14,554 nt of DNA from positions 1-14,554 of the forward strand of contig JBAXQP010000032.1 of assembly GCA_037131655.1 (NCBI GenBank), given 5' to 3'. The stretch's first letter is position 1. Each line of letters starts with the position of its first letter. The notes beneath the pieces were generated by a model. That model searched no databases. It saw only the letters and a list, made by a program, of their open reading frames with translations, and was not told the DNA's origin. The position numbers and the translations under genes were made by a program. Source of the DNA: a bacterium (GTDB lineage Bacteria; Armatimonadota; Fimbriimonadia; Fimbriimonadales; JBAXQP01). Shown here in pieces: positions 13,331-14,554 of the stretch.

Positions 13331-14413
13331 TTATTTGATGGTGAGATCAATTAGCTCTTCTCGCCCTGTCTCTGTGGACTTGTAAATGGCATCAAAGATG
13401 GCATTCAACATGAAGCCTTGTTCGCCTGGGACTTGTGAGGGTTTCCCCTCAAGTATTGAGTCGACAAAAGCCGCAATTTCATCGCTATATTGGTTCGACT
13501 CACCGAGACCACATGGTTCCATATTGTAGAGTTGCATGTTGTCTTCGGTAGCAATTTTGAGTTGGCTGGGATCGCCGGGAACGGAATAAACACCGCTCTT
13601 GGTTCCCATAAGCTCAGTTGCGAAAACATCCTTGCTGATGTTGGCGCAGAAGCTGGATTCGAGGATTACAGTTGCGCCGTTATCAAAACGAATCATACCA
13701 ACTGCAAAGTCTTCAACTGTGAATTTCTTATAGTCCCACTGGCCCATGAGGCCAACAACATCTCCACGTTTACCGAACTTTTGATAAGTCATACCGCTAG
13801 CGGATACGGCTTTAGGATATCCCATACAGTACAAAGTATAGTCAAGGATGTGGACGCCGATATCGATGAGAGGCCCGCCACCCTGCTTGTCTTTATCAAT
13901 GAAAACTCCCCAACCGGGGATACCACGTCGTCGAAGGGCTTGTGCGCGAGCAAAATAGATGTCGCCCATGCGTCCTTCACTAACATATTTATGAATAAAT
14001 TTTGCTGTTGAAGTAAATCGATAGTGAAGACCGACTTGAAGCAACCTTTTGGTATCTTTAGCGACTTGGACCATTTTGCGAGCTTCTTCACCAGTTCTGG
14101 CTAACGGCTTCTCACAAAGTACGTCCTTGCCGGCTTTCAATGCGTCGATAGTCGGTTGCATATGTAAAAAGTTGGGTGTACAGACGCTTATGGCATCGAT
14201 TTCATCCATCTTTAGCATTTCTTGATAATCAGAAAACACGTGCTTTACGTTAAATTTTTCAGCGGCCTCTTTCGCGCTATCAGCGTTAATATCGGATATT
14301 GCGATAATCTTACACTTTTCGGGTAGTTTGGCGTACCCCGGCATATGGGCGTTTTGGGCGATACCGCCCGATCCTATTATTCCAATTCCTAATTTCTTTT
14401 TAGCTTTCGACAT
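13331..14413 (-). CDS. Gfo/Idh/MocA-family NAD(P)-dependent oxidoreductase
   Basis: Enzymes of this family oxidise or reduce sugars, inositols and related polyols with NAD(P). The exact substrate cannot be assigned here. From ATG 14413 the protein has 360 residues, a normal length. The N-terminal Rossmann fold shows GIGIIGSGGIAQ (9-20). CEKPLART (100-107) carries the catalytic lysine (Lys102), and GGGPLIDIGVHILDY (178-192) carries the Asp184 and His188 of the active site. GNGATV-like strands complete the C-terminal domain. GAAGGAG lies upstream of ATG 14413 at a normal spacing. The frame extends to an earlier ATG at 14458, but that lies at the predicted -10 box and lacks a ribosome-binding site. 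It is the first gene of a likely operon with the MFS transporter and exchanger. Confidence 0.92.
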   Translation of the reverse strand: MSKAKKKLGIGIIGSGGIAQNAHMPGYAKLPEKCKIIAISDINADSAKEAAEKFNVKHVFSDYQEMLKMDEIDAISVCTPNFLHMQPTIDALKAGKDVLCEKPLARTGEEARKMVQVAKDTKRLLQVGLHYRFTSTAKFIHKYVSEGRMGDIYFARAQALRRRGIPGWGVFIDKDKQGGGPLIDIGVHILDYTLYCMGYPKAVSASGMTYQKFGKRGDVVGLMGQWDYKKFTVEDFAVGMIRFDNGATVILESSFCANISKDVFATELMGTKSGVYSVPGDPSQLKIATEDNMQLYNMEPCGLGESNQYSDEIAAFVDSILEGKPSQVPGEQGFMLNAIFDAIYKSTETGREELIDLTIK

Positions 14414-14447
14414 CTGCAGAACTCCTTCACGTAGATATACTTTCGAT

Positions 14448-14453
14448 ATTATA
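14448..14453 (-). promoter_or_regulatory. Predicted -10 box of the oxidoreductase operon
   Basis: On the minus strand TATAAT occurs at 14453-14448, a perfect -10 hexamer, 34 bases before the chosen ATG. Transcription would begin near 14441. The expected -35 position (about 14476-14471) reads GTCTAG, a poor match. The promoter may therefore depend on an activator, and a dyad lies just upstream of that position. Confidence 0.5.
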
Positions 14454-14497
14454 CCCATCTTTTAATTTGGCTAGACCCGAAGTAAGAGCTCAGAGAT

Positions 14498-14511
14498 GTT
14501 TTAGGTAAAAC
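14498..14511. promoter_or_regulatory. Operator-like dyad GTTTTA-GG-TAAAAC
   Basis: Perfect 6-bp inverted arms flank a two-base centre. The centre is about 63 bases upstream of the start predicted for the oxidoreductase operon. That is a common place for an activator bound above a weak -35 box. No regulator gene is visible in the window. Confidence 0.35.
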
Positions 14512-14534
14512 GAACTAGTCAGCCAGGTTTTGTC

Positions 14535-14550
14535 ACGGTATACTTACCGT
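14535..14550. promoter_or_regulatory. Operator-like dyad ACGGTA-TACT-TACCGT
   Basis: Perfect 6-bp inverted arms lie four bases apart at the right edge of the window, about 100 bases upstream of the predicted start. GTATAC occurs twice in the same stretch (14538-14543 and 14549-14554), the second copy touching the window end. It may belong to the oxidoreductase promoter or to a gene beyond the edge. Confidence 0.3.
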
Positions 14551-14554
14551 ATAC

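Noticed and set aside
13490..14011. Plus-strand 173-codon frame opposite the oxidoreductase
   Set aside because: The Gfo/Idh/MocA reading is complete with all catalytic residues; this frame is its shadow.
1..14554. CRISPR arrays, insertion sequences, tRNA or rRNA genes
   Set aside because: No regularly spaced repeats, transposase-like proteins, terminal repeats or RNA gene signatures were seen on either strand.

Overview
The window (about 45-50% G+C by eye) comes from a bacterium with an outer membrane, because its pilus locus encodes a secretin. It carries hydrogenase maturation genes, a compact Flp/Tad pilus locus, and a sugar-type oxidoreductase with transporters. The taxon cannot be fixed from the sequence. 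Gfo/Idh/MocA enzymes, a compact Tad locus and hyp genes would suit an Armatimonadota-like or similar deep-branching diderm, but that is only a guess.

Region 1 (1-1403, minus strand): hypA-hypB-hypF, tightly packed, with hypF cut off by the window edge. These proteins insert nickel and build the Fe(CN)2CO ligands of [NiFe]-hydrogenase. No hydrogenase structural gene is visible.

Region 2 (1404-2167): about 760 bases with no recognisable gene. It holds one possible 78-residue protein of unknown function, several inverted repeats, and a good match to a sigma-54 (-24/-12) promoter facing the pilus genes. A 9-bp-arm dyad lies about 180 bases upstream of the predicted start, where an enhancer-binding activator would sit.

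Region 3 (2168-10892, plus strand): the Tad locus. In order: prepilin peptidase (cpaA/tadV), Flp pilin (54 aa), TadE-type pseudopilin, a 26-codon TadG-like stub, cpaB/rcpC, secretin cpaC/rcpA, cpaE/tadZ, cpaF/tadA ATPase, tadB and tadC. Together these mature, extrude and anchor a thin adhesive pilus. A strong hairpin follows flp, and a two-hairpin leader with competing pairings separates cpaB from cpaC. No tadD, no full tadG and no cpaD are visible. The CpaE receiver domain has lost its phosphorylation residues.

Region 4 (10954-14554, minus strand, convergent with the pilus genes): a Gfo/Idh/MocA oxidoreductase, an MFS transporter and a CaCA-type cation exchanger, read in that order with short gaps or overlaps and so probably co-transcribed. 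A promoter and two operator-like dyads lie upstream of the oxidoreductase.
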